DNA of 64,000 nucleotides, from contig JAFLBH010000001.1 in the NCBI GenBank assembly GCA_017303905.1, forward strand, positions 1,403,809 through 1,467,808. The letters are read 5' to 3'. Both the position numbers and the translations under genes were made by a program. The stretch comes from Bacteroidota bacterium. Lineage in GTDB: Bacteria > Bacteroidota > Bacteroidia > B-17B0 > Aurantibacillaceae. How positions within the stretch are numbered: position 1 is the stretch's first letter; every line of letters begins with the position of its first letter. Below, piece after piece: positions 1 through 8,531 of the stretch. The notes under the pieces are model-generated. The model was given only the letters and a program-made list of their open reading frames with translations, did no database searches and was not told the DNA's origin.

Positions 1-2
1 CA

Positions 3-698
3 ATCAATTTAGGAATTAAGTTTAATGTAGATTATCGCATCAGTGTAAAAGTGGCTATGAATTATAATTTGGCATTTACTGATTACATCGATAATTATAA
101 AAACGGCGGTAACGATAGTTGGATGGGAGCGAATGTATCGGTAAACTATTCGTTAAACAAAAAACCTAAATCTCCTTACGATGGTGTAGATTTTAAGGCG
201 ATTGACAATAGTGATTATGATACCGATGGAATCGTTGACTTAAAAGATAATTGTTTAGGAACACCAAAAGGAGCGAAGGTAGGTAACGAGGGTTGTGCAG
301 TAGATACGGATATGGATGGAACTCCGGATTACATGGACAACGAACCAAACACAAAACCGGGTGCACTTACAGATGGTTATGGTGTAACGATTAATGAAGA
401 AGATTATGCTGCGCGTCAGTTAGAATGGGATTCTTTAGCTACTTCACGTAGCGGAGGGTTTAATGAAATGCCAAGTTTAGATTATTTAAAGCAAGTTGAA
501 ACGAAGGGAAAGGAAATAAAAGAAAAGTCAGGTAAGACAGCGTCTATACCTGCCGAATTGAAATCGGCCGACGTCAATAATGACGGGTACATCTCGGCGG
601 ATGAAATTCGAAAAACAATCGATATGTTCTTCGAGGGAGAATCCGACTTCAATGTTGAGAGAATAAATCGATTGATCGATTTCTTCTTTGAACAATAA
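3..698 (+). CDS. C-terminal part of an outer-membrane protein with TSP3 calcium loops (truncated by window start)
   Basis: The frame is open to the window edge, so the true N-terminus is outside; the in-frame GTG at 51 is internal. What is visible is the last part of a beta-barrel-like region, then thrombospondin type 3-like acidic loops (DYDTDGIVDLKDN and DTDMDGTPDYMDN), a charged linker, and an EF-hand-like loop (DVNNDGYISADE) before the last 25 residues. The same barrel-plus-TSP3 order occurs in the protein at 2208..4682, so the two look like paralogues. Calcium binding is inferred from the loop pattern. It probably sits in the outer membrane; its job is unknown. It is followed 7 bases later by the repeat/SPOR protein, suggesting one transcription unit. 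Confidence 0.8.
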   Translation: MNLGIKFNVDYRISVKVAMNYNLAFTDYIDNYKNGGNDSWMGANVSVNYSLNKKPKSPYDGVDFKAIDNSDYDTDGIVDLKDNCLGTPKGAKVGNEGCAVDTDMDGTPDYMDNEPNTKPGALTDGYGVTINEEDYAARQLEWDSLATSRSGGFNEMPSLDYLKQVETKGKEIKEKSGKTASIPAELKSADVNNDGYISADEIRKTIDMFFEGESDFNVERINRLIDFFFEQ

Positions 699-705
699 AT
701 AAACT

Positions 706-2178
706 ATGATAAAATACCTTTTAGTAGCAATCAATTCAATAGCGCTGTTTTTTTACAGCATCTTTTTTGAAAACGGGCCGGTAACAGTTAAGGGAAACTT
801 CCCGGCAAGTATGAAACCAGGAACGGAAGTAACAGCCGAACTGATTGTAAACAAAGGTAGCCTTGGCGGCTTTGCTAAGCTGCAGGTAGAAGTGCCGGAA
901 GGCATGTCAGTAAAAGAATCCGACAATAAAGGAGCAACTTTCTCTTTTGCTTCCGGTATTGGTAAATGGATCTGGACAGGAGTGCCATCCGATGCCGAAT
1001 TTACTATCAAATTTGTATTAGTGGCCGATGCCGCTGCCAGCGGAGCTAAGTCTATTGCTGCAAAATTCTCCTATATCGAAAACAATAATAAGCAAGTGGT
1101 AGAAATGCCGGCCGTGGAAGTGATGGTTGGTGATGGAAATGCTGTGGCAAAAACCGAAACGCCTACAGAAACAAAAACCGAAACTCCGGCAGTAACGGAA
1201 ACACCAAAAACAACAGAGCCTGCTAAAACAGAAACTCCAACAGAAACTGCAAAAACAGAAACTCCAACAGAAACTAAAACCACTGAAACTGCTAAAACCG
1301 AAACAAAGGCTCCTGAAACAACAAAAACTCCTGAACCTGTTTCGGCCGAAGAACCAAATAGTTTAGTGAGTGCTGTAAGAACTATAACTAAAGGTGCAAA
1401 TAATGGCGAATGGAATGTGAATGTGAAAATCAAAAAAGACGGTATCAAAGGATTCGCTCGCTACAGCGATAATTTACCGGAAGGTTTTTCTGCTAAATCA
1501 GATAAAACAAATGGTAGCTCATTCTCAGTTGCTGATAATCGTATCAAATTTGTATGGGTAAATGTTCCTGAAACAGAAGAATTAGAAATCTCTTATGTGT
1601 TAAGCGGAACTCTTAAAACAGATGTAATGATGGAAGGTGAATTTTCTTATTTAGAAAGCAATCAATCTAAGTTCTATAAATTACCATTCGAAAAATTACC
1701 GGCATTTGAAGAAACTACCACTCCGGTTACAACCGAAACAAAAACCGAAGCACCTGTAGTAACTACGGAAACTAAAACAGAAACGCCTGTAACTACCGAG
1801 ACTAAAACCGAAACTCCCGTGGTAACTACCGAAACAAAAACCGAAACACCGTCTGCTACTACCACTCCAACGGAAACTGCAAAAACAAACAGTAATATTT
1901 CTTATTGTGTGCAAATCGGAGCCTACACAAATGTTAATGTAACGTCTTCAAAATTGGCGGCCATGTACAAAATTTCAGAAAGCATACGCAGCGAAATGGC
2001 AGGCGGCTTTACTAAATTTATGATTGGAAAACACGGCGAATACAAACAGGCTCGCGATCACCGTGAAACAACTAAAGGAAAAGGTGTAAATGGCGCTTTT
2101 GTGGCCGCTTATAACGGTCCAACCCGCATTACGGTTCAGGAAGCCTTGATGATTTCCAACCAAAAATGGTACAAGTAA
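706..2178 (+). CDS. Secreted protein with two beta domains, Thr/Glu-repeat linkers and a C-terminal SPOR-like domain
   Basis: 490 residues. A hydrophobic N-terminus (about 1-20) suggests export. Two homologous domains follow (about 22-140 and 220-335); both share a PEG(M/F)S segment, a W(I/V) strand and an FSY(I/L)E segment, so they arose by internal duplication. Each is followed by a low-complexity linker rich in TETKTETP-type repeats (about 146-220 and 336-395). The end (about 396-490) resembles a SPOR domain: CVQIGAY at its start, GKHGEYKQARD in the middle, GAFVAAYNG near the end. SPOR domains bind glycan strands lacking stem peptides, so attachment to peptidoglycan is a reasonable guess. 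No enzyme motif is seen. It lies between two TSP3 outer-membrane proteins. Confidence 0.8.
   Translation: MIKYLLVAINSIALFFYSIFFENGPVTVKGNFPASMKPGTEVTAELIVNKGSLGGFAKLQVEVPEGMSVKESDNKGATFSFASGIGKWIWTGVPSDAEFTIKFVLVADAAASGAKSIAAKFSYIENNNKQVVEMPAVEVMVGDGNAVAKTETPTETKTETPAVTETPKTTEPAKTETPTETAKTETPTETKTTETAKTETKAPETTKTPEPVSAEEPNSLVSAVRTITKGANNGEWNVNVKIKKDGIKGFARYSDNLPEGFSAKSDKTNGSSFSVADNRIKFVWVNVPETEELEISYVLSGTLKTDVMMEGEFSYLESNQSKFYKLPFEKLPAFEETTTPVTTETKTEAPVVTTETKTETPVTTETKTETPVVTTETKTETPSATTTPTETAKTNSNISYCVQIGAYTNVNVTSSKLAAMYKISESIRSEMAGGFTKFMIGKHGEYKQARDHRETTKGKGVNGAFVAAYNGPTRITVQEALMISNQKWYK
1141..1350 (+). repeat. Coding tandem repeat, Thr/Glu/Lys/Pro linker 1
   Basis: Degenerate tandem copies of a hexa- to octapeptide with consensus TETKTETP, encoded by ACN-GAA-ACN units. 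It separates the two beta domains of the host protein. Such repeats are prone to length change by slippage. Confidence 0.8.
1717..1885 (+). repeat. Coding tandem repeat, Thr/Glu/Lys/Pro linker 2
   Basis: Second block of the same repeat type, here with the longer unit TKTETPVVTTE. The unit is repeated four or so times and leads into the SPOR-like domain. Confidence 0.8.
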
Positions 2179-2207
2179 TTTTTGTATCTTTAACGTATTA
2201 ATAATTT

Positions 2208-4682
2208 ATGAAGCAGTTACTTGGTTGCTTAATATTTTTACTGTTACCGGTTTTATCGTTCTCGCAAACCGACAGTACTGCTGCTTCTACTCCTGAAGAT
2301 ACAACCTCCGTTTTTCTTAATCCGAAGGCGCCAATGGTACCGCCTTATGATATTAATTTTTTCCTCGGACCTGATACTGCTAAAAAAAGTATTTTTCCGG
2401 CTTACGAAGAATTTGATTACGGTCCGGGAATGCCTGTTTTTAATCCTAAAATTTCTTTAGGAACAGGAATGTTATCTTTTTATGGTGACCTTTATAAAAA
2501 GCATTATCAGTCTCCATGGACATCTCGCGTGGGTTATGATTTAAATGTATCGCACCGTTTAAATCGTTACCTGATGATTAACTTCAATTTGCTGTTTGGT
2601 AAATTAGGAGCCTATGAAAATCTTCCGAATCGTCACGAAAATTTCCAATCCGAAATAAGAGCAGGCGGAATTAATTTACTTTATGACTTCGGAAATTTTA
2701 TTCCTGACAGATACCGTATTCGTCCGTTTGTAAGTTTAGGAATTACAAGTTTCGAATTTTTATCTAAAACGGATTTGTATGATCGTAACGGAGAAAAGTA
2801 TCATTATTGGAGCGATGGATCTATTAAGAATATGGAAGAAGGAAGCGCGGGCTCGCAATTTGCGAAGGATTTAGTGAGGGATTACAGATACGAAACGGAT
2901 ATACGCGAACTTAACGCGGATGGATTTGGAAAATATCCTGAACGCGCATGGGCTGTTCCGTTCGGATTCGGCGCCATCATGCATATTACCGAGCGTTTTG
3001 ATTTCAAAATGGGGGTTCAGTATTATTTCACCAATACCGATTATATTGATGGAATTACCAATAAGAGTGTGGGAAATCGTGCCGGAACAAAAGCCATGGA
3101 TAAATTTGTTTATACATCGGTATCATTGCAATATGATTTAGTTCTAAACAGAAAGAAGAAAGACACTTTACCTGCTGAGTATTATGATAATTTAGATTGG
3201 TTGGCGATTGATAATGCGGATTATGATAAAGACGGTGTTCGCGATTGGGACGATAATTGCCAGGGAACTCCGGAAGGTGTAAAAGTGGATAAATTTGGGT
3301 GTCCTTTAGATGAAGATATGGACGGTGTTCCGGATTACCGAGATGAAGAACTGCCTTCGCCAAAAGGTTTTGAGGTTAATCTTAAAGGTATTGCCTTAAC
3401 GGATGAATTCTGGCAAGATTGGTACGACCATTATTTTGATTCGGTAGGCATTGACAGAACTACAGAGCAAATTGGAAATGCATTTGACTTAGTGATGCCA
3501 AAGACAAATAAGAAAAAGAAGAAAGAGCAAAGAAGCTATACAGTTGAATTGGCGCGTTATGCAGGCGGTGTGCCAAGTGATGAGATGGCTTATTTATTAA
3601 GTATTGGCGATATGAAGTCGACTGTTTTAGACGATGGAACAACAGTTGTTTATACGGCCGGTACATATGAAGAAGTGAAACAAGCGGCAAAACGTAGAGA
3701 TGAGTTTATGGCGGAAGGAAACAAAAAGGCCATGGTAGGTTATTTTAAAAACGACAAATACTCTACGATGACCGAGGAAGAATTGCAGGCCGCAATTAAA
3801 GAGTCGGATTTAGAAGCTGCGAATAACGCAACTCAAACTGCAGTTACAAGCGGTACAATAGCAGCAAACAACAATAATCAAAACAACCAGAATAACAATC
3901 AGGGTAACGAAACCGGTAATAACGCGAATAATAATCAAGGCAATGAAACCGGTAATAATGTAAATAATGCCAATAACAATCAAGGTAACGAAACCGGCAA
4001 CACTACAGGAAACAATACCGCAAATGCAAGCGGAACTACAACTGCAAGTTCAGGCGGAAATGAAACAGGTACATCTTCAGGTTCCGCTAACTTCGAAAAA
4101 GGATCGGTTGTTTATCGTGTGCAATTAGGCGCGTACAAGAATAAAATTTCAACCGCTGCATTTAAAAATTCGGATGTAGTAGAGTTAAAAACTGAAGACA
4201 ATTATTTCCGTTACGTTACCAATGGTTATAAAACATTGCAAGAAGCAGCTTCTAAACGTGCAGATTTAGTGTTATTAGGATATACAGATGCGTTTGTAAC
4301 TGCATATAAAGATGGAAAACGAATTGCAATGGAGAAGGCAGGCGCTACCATGGAAACAAAGCAAAAAGAGGACTTGAACGAAAGCAAAACATTCAGCACA
4401 ATTGATAAATCATTAATCAGTTTCAAACTACAAATTGGAGCATTAAAACGGCCTGCTGCTTCGGCGGATATGGATGAAAAAACCAAAGACTTACAAGGTG
4501 TAGAAAAACAAACCACTTCAACAGGCATGATTCGTTACAGCATTGGTTCTTATAAAGAGTATCAAAAAGCCGAAGAAGCACGTAAGCAGCTTGAAGACAA
4601 AGGTTTCCCTGAAGCATTCATAATCGCAATCTTTAAGGATGAAATTATTTCCTTGCAAGAGGCCATGGAATTGTTGAAATAG
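2208..4682 (+). CDS. Outer-membrane protein with TSP3 loops and three SPOR-like domains
   Basis: 824 residues with a clear signal peptide (MKQLLGCLIFLLLPVLSFSQ). Residues about 60-320 look like an OmpA-type or porin-like beta barrel. A TSP3-like calcium region follows (about 327-390; DYDKDGVRDWDDN and DEDMDGVPDYRDE). Then comes a SPOR-like unit from SYTVELARY (about 443-520), an Asn/Gly/Thr-rich linker (about 553-627), and two better SPOR-like domains starting VYRVQLGAY (about 634) and FKLQIGA (about 739). Inference: the barrel sits in the outer membrane and the SPOR units reach the peptidoglycan, tethering the two layers. It is a paralogue of the truncated protein at the window start. A weak -7-like box (TATCTTTA, 2185-2192) precedes it. 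Confidence 0.82.
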   Translation: MKQLLGCLIFLLLPVLSFSQTDSTAASTPEDTTSVFLNPKAPMVPPYDINFFLGPDTAKKSIFPAYEEFDYGPGMPVFNPKISLGTGMLSFYGDLYKKHYQSPWTSRVGYDLNVSHRLNRYLMINFNLLFGKLGAYENLPNRHENFQSEIRAGGINLLYDFGNFIPDRYRIRPFVSLGITSFEFLSKTDLYDRNGEKYHYWSDGSIKNMEEGSAGSQFAKDLVRDYRYETDIRELNADGFGKYPERAWAVPFGFGAIMHITERFDFKMGVQYYFTNTDYIDGITNKSVGNRAGTKAMDKFVYTSVSLQYDLVLNRKKKDTLPAEYYDNLDWLAIDNADYDKDGVRDWDDNCQGTPEGVKVDKFGCPLDEDMDGVPDYRDEELPSPKGFEVNLKGIALTDEFWQDWYDHYFDSVGIDRTTEQIGNAFDLVMPKTNKKKKKEQRSYTVELARYAGGVPSDEMAYLLSIGDMKSTVLDDGTTVVYTAGTYEEVKQAAKRRDEFMAEGNKKAMVGYFKNDKYSTMTEEELQAAIKESDLEAANNATQTAVTSGTIAANNNNQNNQNNNQGNETGNNANNNQGNETGNNVNNANNNQGNETGNTTGNNTANASGTTTASSGGNETGTSSGSANFEKGSVVYRVQLGAYKNKISTAAFKNSDVVELKTEDNYFRYVTNGYKTLQEAASKRADLVLLGYTDAFVTAYKDGKRIAMEKAGATMETKQKEDLNESKTFSTIDKSLISFKLQIGALKRPAASADMDEKTKDLQGVEKQTTSTGMIRYSIGSYKEYQKAEEARKQLEDKGFPEAFIIAIFKDEIISLQEAMELLK
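3866..4085 (+). repeat. Coding Asn-rich tandem repeat (NNNQGNETGN type)
   Basis: At least three copies of NNNQGNETGNN with Asn/Thr/Ser spacers form a flexible linker between the first SPOR-like unit and the two C-terminal SPOR domains of the host protein. Confidence 0.8.
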
Positions 4683-4722
4683 ACTTAACATTTTTTATCC
4701 ATTGTTTTAGCTATCTCCATCA

Positions 4723-4731
4723 TAATATTTG
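4723..4731 (+). promoter_or_regulatory. Candidate Bacteroidota promoter for the Lys/Glu-rich protein
   Basis: TAATATTTG, one base longer than the TAnnTTTG -7 consensus, with TTG at 4702-4704 giving an 18-base spacer. It lies 24 bases before the start codon at 4756. Confidence 0.45.
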
Positions 4732-4755
4732 TACTTTTAATTAAAATTCTGAAGC

Positions 4756-5037
4756 ATGAAAAAAACAATACTTACCACCTTAGCTTTATCTTTGATGTTT
4801 GCATTTTCAGTGAATGCACAAGACGATAAAAAACAGGACACTAAACAAGAGCCTAAAAAAGAACAAAAGAAGGAAGAAAAGAAAGAAGAGAGTTCAGCGC
4901 CGAAAACACGTATGGCTATTAACGAAAAGGGATTACCCGGAAAAAATAGCCCCAAAAAGAATAATAACGAAAGCAGCAAAACTTCAAACTCAGGTACTAC
5001 CAAAAAGGAAGAGCCTAAGAAAGAGGAGCATAAATAA
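4756..5037 (+). CDS. Small exported Lys/Glu-rich low-complexity protein
   Basis: 93 residues. A signal peptide (about 1-21, ending VNAQ) is followed by a nearly pure Lys/Glu/Gln/Ser stretch broken by one less biased segment, TRMAINEKGLPGKNSPKK (about 50-67). No known domain is recognised. It is likely unstructured and periplasmic. It has its own candidate promoter and is followed by a hairpin terminator, so it seems to be a single-gene unit. The +1 frame also encodes a Lys/Arg-rich reading frame here, but that one lacks a signal peptide and runs on past the terminator, so I take it as a shadow. Confidence 0.65.
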   Translation: MKKTILTTLALSLMFAFSVNAQDDKKQDTKQEPKKEQKKEEKKEESSAPKTRMAINEKGLPGKNSPKKNNNESSKTSNSGTTKKEEPKKEEHK

Positions 5038-5055
5038 TTTATTATCATTTAGATT

Positions 5056-5087
5056 TAAAGCCTTTCCAACCGGAAGGGCTTTTTTAT
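5056..5087 (+). terminator. Rho-independent terminator
   Basis: AAGCCTTTCC, loop AACC, GGAAGGGCTT (one T-G pair), followed by a T run. It ends the Lys/Glu-rich gene before icd. Confidence 0.8.
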
Positions 5088-5119
5088 TGGATATAATTCG
5101 CAATTTAAATCTGAATTTA

Positions 5120-5127
5120 TATATTTG
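5120..5127 (+). promoter_or_regulatory. -7 box of the icd promoter
   Basis: TATATTTG is an exact TAnnTTTG match, 27 bases before the chosen ATG at 5155. No good TTTG box is visible at the usual distance upstream. Confidence 0.55.
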
Positions 5128-5154
5128 GAGCTCTTAAAATTTAAATCAATTGTT

Positions 5155-6387
5155 ATGAGCAAAATAAAAGTAGCCAATCCCGTTGTAGAGCTTGATGGCG
5201 ATGAAATGACCCGTATTATCTGGAAATTCATTAAGGATAAATTAATTCTTCCTTACCTTGATATAGATATTAAATATTATGACTTAGGTATTGAGTACCG
5301 CGATCAAACAAATGATCAAGTTACTATCGATGCTGCTGAAGCAATTAAAAAATACCAGGTAGGTATTAAATGCGCAACCATCACACCTGATGAAGCGCGT
5401 GTAAAAGAATTTAATTTAAAGCAAATGTGGAAGTCTCCTAACGGAACTATTCGTAACATTCTTGATGGGACAGTTTTCCGCGAGCCTATCGTTTGTAAAA
5501 ATGTTCCGCGTTTAGTGACTAACTGGACTTCTCCAATTATTGTTGGTCGTCACGCTTTTGGTGATCAATACCGCGCAACCGATACAGTTATCAAAGGGAA
5601 AGGCAAATTAACTATGACCTTCACTCCGGAAGACGGTTCTGCTCCGGTTGTTCATGAGGTTTATAATTTCAAAGGTAACGGTGTGGCAATGGGTATGTAT
5701 AATACGGAAGAGTCTATCCGTGGTTTCGCACACTCATGTTTTAATGTAGCGTTAAATAAAAAATGGCCTTTATATTTATCTACAAAAAATACCATCCTTA
5801 AAAAATACGATGGTTTCTTTAAAGATATTTTCGAAGAAATTTACCAAAAGGAATACAAAGCTAAATTTGAAGCAGCCGGTATCGTTTACGAACACCGTTT
5901 GATTGATGACATGGTGGCTTCTGCTTTAAAATGGAACGGAAGTTTCGTTTGGGCTTGTAAAAATTATGATGGCGACGTTCAATCTGATTCAGTAGCTCAA
6001 GGTTTTGGTTCATTAGGATTAATGACTTCTGTGCTTGTAACTCCGGATGGAAAAATCATGGAAGCTGAAGCGGCTCACGGTACCGTAACCCGTCACTACC
6101 GCGATCACCAAGCAGGTAAACCAACATCAACTAATCCAATTGCCAGTATTTTTGCCTGGACTCGCGGTTTAGAGTTCCGTGGTAAATTAGATGGTAACAA
6201 GGAATTAATGAATTTTGCTCAAGCATTAGAGCAAGTTTGCGTTGAAGTTGTTGAAAGCGGCAAAATGACGAAAGATTTAGCGGTTTGTGTACATGGCAAT
6301 AAGGTTGAGCACGGCAAACACTATTTATATACCGAAGAATTCTTAACCGAATTAGATAATGCCTTAAAAAAGAAATTAGGTAAATAA
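5155..6387 (+). CDS. icd: NADP-dependent isocitrate dehydrogenase, eukaryote-like type
   Basis: Oxidatively decarboxylates isocitrate to 2-oxoglutarate in the TCA cycle, making NADPH; cytoplasmic homodimer by family. 410 residues from the ATG at 5155 ([20 protein letters not shown]); an upstream in-frame TTG at 5125 overlaps the promoter box and is rejected. The sequence follows the animal IDH1/IDH2 subfamily closely: [27 protein letters not shown] and [10 protein letters not shown] are all present. Arg132 of [10 protein letters not shown] falls at the same residue number as the catalytic arginine of human IDH1. It is a single-gene unit with its own promoter and a strong terminator. Confidence 0.97.
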   Translation: MSKIKVANPVVELDGDEMTRIIWKFIKDKLILPYLDIDIKYYDLGIEYRDQTNDQVTIDAAEAIKKYQVGIKCATITPDEARVKEFNLKQMWKSPNGTIRNILDGTVFREPIVCKNVPRLVTNWTSPIIVGRHAFGDQYRATDTVIKGKGKLTMTFTPEDGSAPVVHEVYNFKGNGVAMGMYNTEESIRGFAHSCFNVALNKKWPLYLSTKNTILKKYDGFFKDIFEEIYQKEYKAKFEAAGIVYEHRLIDDMVASALKWNGSFVWACKNYDGDVQSDSVAQGFGSLGLMTSVLVTPDGKIMEAEAAHGTVTRHYRDHQAGKPTSTNPIASIFAWTRGLEFRGKLDGNKELMNFAQALEQVCVEVVESGKMTKDLAVCVHGNKVEHGKHYLYTEEFLTELDNALKKKLGK

Positions 6388-6408
6388 GTAATTTCTGAAA
6401 TTCATCAA

Positions 6409-6437
6409 AAAAAGCCCCGATTTGGGGCTTTTTTTAT
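6409..6437 (+). terminator. Rho-independent terminator after icd
   Basis: Stem AAGCCCC (6412-6418) and GGGGCTT (6424-6430) with loop GATTT, A run before and T run after. Confidence 0.9.
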
Positions 6438-6512
6438 GAAAATCCGTCGATTTTGTTGATTTTTTGGTCAAAAATGCCCGAAAATATAGTTTTTTGCTAA
6501 TAAAATTAATTC

Positions 6513-6520
6513 TATTTTTG
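6513..6520 (+). promoter_or_regulatory. -7 box of the accB-accC promoter
   Basis: TATTTTTG matches TAnnTTTG exactly; TTTG at 6493-6496 lies 16 bases upstream, slightly short of the usual 19-21. The accB start codon is 25 bases downstream. Confidence 0.6.
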
Positions 6521-6545
6521 ACCCCACTAACTAAAAACACTAACT

Positions 6546-7046
6546 ATGAAATTAAACGAAATTCAAGATCTCATTAAGTTTGTTTCCAAAAGCGGCGTAA
6601 ACGAAGTAGAACTGGAAACGAAGGAGATTAAAATCGTTATTAAAACAGGAAAGCAAAACGGACCGGTAATGGTTCAGGCAGCTCCTCAAATGATGCAGGC
6701 AGCTCCAACTCAAATGGTAACTGCAGCCCCTGTTGCTAACCCAACTCCTGTTACAGAAACAAAAGCTACACCAACACCTACTAACACAGGTGCCGACGAA
6801 TCAAAGTACATTACCATTAAATCCCCAATGATTGGTACTTTCTATCGCTCACCGGGTCCTGATAAACCTTCATTCGTAAACGTTGGCGATGAGGTAAACG
6901 CAGGAAAGACTGTTTGTATCATTGAAGCTATGAAGTTGTTCAATGAAATCGAAAGCGACATCAAAGGTAAAATTGTTAAGGTATTGGTTAACGACGCTAC
7001 TCCGGTAGAATACGATCAGCCTTTATTCTTAGTAGATCCAAATTAA
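6546..7046 (+). CDS. accB: Biotin carboxyl carrier protein of acetyl-CoA carboxylase
   Basis: Carries the biotin that is carboxylated by AccC and then used to make malonyl-CoA, the first step of fatty-acid synthesis. 166 residues. The N-terminal helix region (MKLNEIQDLIKFVSKSG) is typical of AccB, followed by a Pro/Ala/Thr-rich flexible linker (about 40-83) and the biotinyl domain (about 88-166). The biotinylation motif EAMKL is present with Lys130 as the modified residue. It is followed by accC after 67 bases that hold a 7-base repeat element. Confidence 0.97.
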   Translation: MKLNEIQDLIKFVSKSGVNEVELETKEIKIVIKTGKQNGPVMVQAAPQMMQAAPTQMVTAAPVANPTPVTETKATPTPTNTGADESKYITIKSPMIGTFYRSPGPDKPSFVNVGDEVNAGKTVCIIEAMKLFNEIESDIKGKIVKVLVNDATPVEYDQPLFLVDPN

Positions 7047-7110
7047 TTAGTTTAATGTTTCATGTTCTTGGATAAACCTTGAACCTTAAATTTTAAACTT
7101 TAAACCTAAC
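7047..7110 (+). repeat. Intergenic element of 7-base repeats between accB and accC
   Basis: The right half (7074-7108) is five back-to-back 7-mers of consensus AAACYTT with few deviations. The left half (7047-7067) is three 7-mers near NATGTTT, roughly the reverse complement, so the RNA could fold as an imperfect hairpin. It ends 5 bases before the accC start codon. A similar element precedes carB (56603-56679). Confidence 0.6.
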
Positions 7111-7113
7111 ATT

Positions 7114-8454
7114 ATGTTTAAAAAGATATTAATTGCCAATAGGGGAGAGATTGCCTTGCGCATTATCAGAACCTGTCGTGAAATGGGTATCAAAACGGTT
7201 GCTGTTTATTCAACGGCCGATAAAGAATCCTTGCACGTAAAATTTGCTGATGAAGCAGTTTGTATTGGTCCGCCGCCAAGTAAGGAAAGTTACCTTAATA
7301 TGGCTAACATTATCGCGGCTGCCGAAATTACAAATGCTGATGCTATTCATCCGGGTTATGGTTTTTTAAGTGAAAACGCGAAGTTTTCTGAAATCTGTCG
7401 CCAGAATAAAATAAAATTTATTGGTGCTTCACCCGAAATGATTAATCAGATGGGTGATAAAAGTAATGCTAAATCAACTATGATTAAAGCCGGCGTTCCT
7501 TGTGTTCCCGGTTCTGAAGGATTATTGAAAGATTTAGCAGAAGCTAAAGAAACCGCCAAAGGTATAGGATACCCTGTTATCATTAAAGCAACTGCAGGTG
7601 GTGGTGGTCGTGGTATGCGTATCATTTGGAAAGAAGAAGATTTAGACACTCAATTTGAATCAGCAAGTAAGGAGGCTGAAGCAGCTTTCGGAAATGGAGC
7701 CATGTATATGGAGAAATTTATCGAAGAGCCGCGCCATATCGAAATTCAAATTGTAGGTGATCAATACGGTAAAGCATGTCACCTAAGTGAGCGTGATTGC
7801 AGTATTCAGCGTCGTCACCAGAAATTAGTAGAAGAAACTCCTTCTCCTTTCATGACGCCTGAATTGCGTGATGCCATGGGTGAAGCTGCAATTAAGGCAG
7901 CCTTGTCTATCGGATACGAAGGTGTTGGTACAGTTGAGTTTTTAGTGGATAAGCACCGCAACTTTTACTTCATGGAAATGAATACACGTATTCAGGTAGA
8001 ACATCCTATCACCGAAGAAGTAATTGATTACGATTTAATCCGCGAACAAATCCTAGTGGCAGCAGGCGTTCCTATTTCGGGTAAAAATTATTATCCGCAG
8101 TTACACGCCATCGAATGCCGTATCAATGCCGAAAATCCATTTATGAATTTCGTTCCTTCACCTGGTAAAATAACTACTTTACATACACCGGGCGGACATG
8201 GAGTTCGTGTAGATTCGCATGTTTACAGTGGTTATTCAATTCCACCGAATTACGATAGTATGATTGGTAAATTAATTACTGTTGCACAAACACGCGAAGA
8301 AGCATTGGCAAAAATGCACCGTGCTCTGAGCGAATATGTGATTGAAGGTATTAAAACTACGATTCCATTCCACTTAAAGCTTATGCAAAATGAAGACTTT
8401 AAGAAAGGAAATTATACAACTAAGTTCCTGGAAACCTGGGATTTTAAAAGCTAA
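7114..8454 (+). CDS. accC: Biotin carboxylase subunit of acetyl-CoA carboxylase
   Basis: ATP-dependent carboxylation of biotin on AccB using bicarbonate. 446 residues, the usual length. It has the N-terminal preATP-grasp domain ([19 protein letters not shown]), the ATP-grasp domain with the glycine-rich loop [11 protein letters not shown], the catalytic [11 protein letters not shown] segment and the biotin carboxylase C-terminal domain ([12 protein letters not shown]). It is likely co-transcribed with accB from 6513. The transferase subunits accA and accD are not in the window. A GAAA-tetraloop terminator follows directly. Confidence 0.98.
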   Translation: MFKKILIANRGEIALRIIRTCREMGIKTVAVYSTADKESLHVKFADEAVCIGPPPSKESYLNMANIIAAAEITNADAIHPGYGFLSENAKFSEICRQNKIKFIGASPEMINQMGDKSNAKSTMIKAGVPCVPGSEGLLKDLAEAKETAKGIGYPVIIKATAGGGGRGMRIIWKEEDLDTQFESASKEAEAAFGNGAMYMEKFIEEPRHIEIQIVGDQYGKACHLSERDCSIQRRHQKLVEETPSPFMTPELRDAMGEAAIKAALSIGYEGVGTVEFLVDKHRNFYFMEMNTRIQVEHPITEEVIDYDLIREQILVAAGVPISGKNYYPQLHAIECRINAENPFMNFVPSPGKITTLHTPGGHGVRVDSHVYSGYSIPPNYDSMIGKLITVAQTREEALAKMHRALSEYVIEGIKTTIPFHLKLMQNEDFKKGNYTTKFLETWDFKS

Positions 8455-8456
8455 TT

Positions 8457-8486
8457 AAAAAGGCCGCTGAAAAGCGGCTTTTTTCT
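8457..8486 (+). terminator. Rho-independent terminator after accC
   Basis: Stem GCCGCT (8463-8468) and AGCGGC (8473-8478) closed by a GAAA tetraloop, followed by a T run. Confidence 0.9.
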
Positions 8487-8531
8487 TTTATGGAATTTCA
8501 AATCCGTTTGCATCTAAATAGAAAACGGATT

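Noticed and set aside
1071-1448. Minus-strand Val/Ser-rich frame inside the Thr/Glu-repeat gene
   Set aside because: Low-complexity antisense of the repeat tract; no start context or signal peptide.
4814-5137. Overlapping Lys/Arg-rich frame over the Lys/Glu-rich small gene
   Set aside because: It has no signal peptide and continues through a clear terminator.
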